Assembly: GCA_937949545.1 (NCBI GenBank)
Contig: CALEDR010000001.1
Coordinates: 1 to 64,000 of the forward strand
Length of the DNA stretch: 64,000 bases
Source of the DNA: an uncultured Phycisphaerae bacterium
GTDB lineage: Bacteria > Planctomycetota > Phycisphaerae > Sedimentisphaerales > Anaerohalosphaeraceae
Direction of reading: 5' to 3'
Part shown: positions 62,507 to 64,000 of the stretch, one piece after another
How positions within the stretch are numbered: the stretch's first letter is position 1
How the letters are laid out: each line of letters starts with the position of its first letter
Position numbers and translations under genes: made by a program
The notes under the pieces: model-generated
Seen by the model: the letters and a program-made list of their open reading frames with translations, nothing else
What the model was told of the DNA's origin: nothing
Databases searched by the model: none

Positions 62507-63871
62507 ATGAGTCATTCCATCAATCGAAGAGAATTCGTGAAAGCAACCGCCGCCATCGGAGCAGGACTTTTTGTTTCCGGCAAGGCGCTCGGAGCGGACG
62601 GCAAAAAAGATGTTCTTAATGTCGCCTTTATCGGAGCTGGAGCGCAGGGCCAGGCACTCCTGGATGCGGCGATTAAACTGGGACCGGAGGCGAATATCCG
62701 CATTTTGGCGATTTGCGACATCTGGGAGCAGGTCAATCTTCGGCGGGTTTCGCGGCGCGTGCAGGCCTACAAGGCCGCCTACGGTCACGAAGGCAGACCG
62801 TATGTGGATTATAAGGAAATGCTCGACAAAGAGACGGATTTGGATGCTGTCTTTATCGCCACACCTGATTTCTGGCATGCCGAACAGACGGTTGCCTGTC
62901 TGGAAAAAGGGCTTCACGTGTATTGCGAAAAGGAAATGAGCAATACGCTCGAGGGGGCTCGCCGGATGCTCGAGGCCGCCCGCCGAACCGGCAAACTGCT
63001 GCAAATCGGCCATCAGCGTCGAAGCAACCCGCGCTATCGGTACTGCTATGAGAAATACATCCAGGAAGCCAAACTGCTCGGCCGAATTACCACTGTCAAC
63101 GGCCAGTGGAATCGAAGCAAGGCCTCCTGCGAGGACCTGGACTGGCCGGCGGGCTCGGAAATCCCGGAGCCGGTGCTGAATCAGTATGGGTTCAAGAATA
63201 TGCACCAGTTCCGCAACTGGCGATGGTTTAAAGGGCTCGGCGGTGGACCGATTGTGGATCTCGGGTCTCACCAGATTGATATTTACAACTGGTTTTTGGG
63301 TACGGCTCCCCGCAGTGTGATGGCCAGCGGCGGCATAGATTACTGGAAAAACCATGAATGGTATGACAATGTGATGGCCGTCTATGAATATCAGACACCG
63401 GAAGGGCCGGTGCGGGCCTTTTATCAGACGCTCACGACCAACAGCGCCAACGGCTATTTCGAATCGTTTATGGGCCTTAAAGGAACACTCGTAATTTCCG
63501 AATCGGCCAACCGCAGCAGCGTCTATCGGGAAAGCTGGGTGCCTGAAGAAGAATGGGACCCCTGGGTTGCCAAGGGCTATCTGAAGAAGGCCGAAGGCAA
63601 ACCCGTTGTGGATAATACTCAAAAAGAAGAGGCGGTTCTGGATGTTCGGGAAGGGACCTTTGCACCGGCGGAATATAAACTGCCGGTTTCGATGAATGTT
63701 CCCTATCATCAGCCGCACATCCGCAATTTTCTGGAGGCCATTCGCGGCAACGAAAAACTTACTTGTCCGGCGGAAGTCGGCTATGAGACGGCTGTGACGG
63801 TGCTGAAAGTGAATGAGGCTGTTGAAAAAGCTTGCCGTTTGGAATTTAAACCCGAGGAGTTTTCTGTATAA
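62507..63871 (+). CDS. Tat-exported Gfo/Idh/MocA oxidoreductase D with EKE motif
   Basis: This 454 aa protein has the Tat signal INRREFVKATAAIGAG. It has the Rossmann AFIGAGAQGQALL. The family motif EKP is changed to EKE (YCEKEMSNT), while the Lys is kept. The C-terminal GGGPIVDLGSHQIDIYNWFLG carries the His region. A weak GGGAGG lies at 62489-62494, 12 bases from the ATG. It is the fourth exported oxidoreductase of the operon and precedes a further gene cut by the window end. Confidence 0.92.
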   Translation: MSHSINRREFVKATAAIGAGLFVSGKALGADGKKDVLNVAFIGAGAQGQALLDAAIKLGPEANIRILAICDIWEQVNLRRVSRRVQAYKAAYGHEGRPYVDYKEMLDKETDLDAVFIATPDFWHAEQTVACLEKGLHVYCEKEMSNTLEGARRMLEAARRTGKLLQIGHQRRSNPRYRYCYEKYIQEAKLLGRITTVNGQWNRSKASCEDLDWPAGSEIPEPVLNQYGFKNMHQFRNWRWFKGLGGGPIVDLGSHQIDIYNWFLGTAPRSVMASGGIDYWKNHEWYDNVMAVYEYQTPEGPVRAFYQTLTTNSANGYFESFMGLKGTLVISESANRSSVYRESWVPEEEWDPWVAKGYLKKAEGKPVVDNTQKEEAVLDVREGTFAPAEYKLPVSMNVPYHQPHIRNFLEAIRGNEKLTCPAEVGYETAVTVLKVNEAVEKACRLEFKPEEFSV

Positions 63872-63890
63872 TCAGCCGCCGAACGCATTT

Positions 63891-64000
63891 ATGAACAGCG
63901 ACAAGAAGCTAATTCTTATAATGCTGGCCGCAGCGGTTGTCGGAACAGCATTCGCCGCAGAACAGGGCGGGCGGCTCGGGGATAGTAATGACGCCAACCG
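63891..64000 (+). CDS. N-terminus of an exported protein, truncated by window end
   Basis: An ATG at 63891, 20 bases after the previous stop, opens a frame that stays open to the window end (36 codons). It begins with a signal peptide (KKLILIMLAAAVVGTAFA, cleavage before AEQGG). The rest is too short to identify. The ribosome-binding site is weak. Confidence 0.65.
   Translation, partial: MNSDKKLILIMLAAAVVGTAFAAEQGGRLGDSNDAN

Overview
The window looks like a chromosome segment of an anaerobic or fermentative planctomycete, most likely in or near the Phycisphaerae (Sedimentisphaerales-like). This placement is an inference from gene content: many Tat-exported Gfo/Idh/MocA oxidoreductases, a DUF1080-type sugar domain, a DUF6807 protein, planctomycete-style pseudopilin operons, a ferredoxin-dependent 2-oxoacid oxidoreductase and a fermentative D-lactate dehydrogenase. 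No rRNA, tRNA, CRISPR array or prophage was recognised. About 50 genes are supported, two of them cut by the window edges.

Layout. 1-8.2 kb: a truncated exported TPR-like protein, then tsaB and a chaperone block (groEL1, groES, groEL2, terminator, dnaJ, grpE, FmdB-type zinc ribbon). 8.2-13.8 kb: an exported EEP-family phosphoesterase, a small membrane protein coupled to a PAS histidine kinase, and polA. 13.9-18.8 kb: a first carbohydrate operon (URO-D-like, DUF6807, Tat Gfo/Idh, lipoprotein Gfo/Idh-like). 18.8-21 kb: palindromic REP-like repeats around an IS200/RAYT-type transposase, interleaved with the first pseudopilin gene. 20-36 kb: a type II secretion/type IV pilus-like system: pseudopilins, PilM/N/O/P-like proteins, secretin, TPR lipoprotein, then a regulatory module (histidine kinase, receiver, GAF-HD-GYP, STAS), then the GspE/PilB ATPase and GspF/PilC. 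No prepilin peptidase or PilT is in the window. 36-41 kb: an ABC exporter pair, murG and ftsW. 41-45 kb: korAB-like genes and ldhA. 45-52.5 kb: a PatB/MalY-type lyase, a PIN-TRAM membrane protein, a degenerate kinase-receiver-HPt protein, clpB and a quinone oxidoreductase. 52.7-64 kb: a large catabolic operon with five Gfo/Idh proteins, a TIM-barrel isomerase, a HEAT-repeat protein and a TIM-barrel/DUF1080 fusion, running off the right edge.

How it fits together. The last operon is the best candidate for an unusual system. A cytoplasmic oxidoreductase-isomerase pair sits with an exported set (four Tat Gfo/Idh proteins and a secreted TIM-barrel/DUF1080 fusion). This suggests oxidation of sugars to 3-keto derivatives, followed by elimination or hydration, partly outside the cytoplasm. 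The secretion cluster carries its own signalling genes, including a c-di-GMP phosphodiesterase-type HD-GYP and an ATPase with an MshEN-like N-terminus, so c-di-GMP control of export is plausible. All functional calls come from reading motifs by eye; no database search was run.
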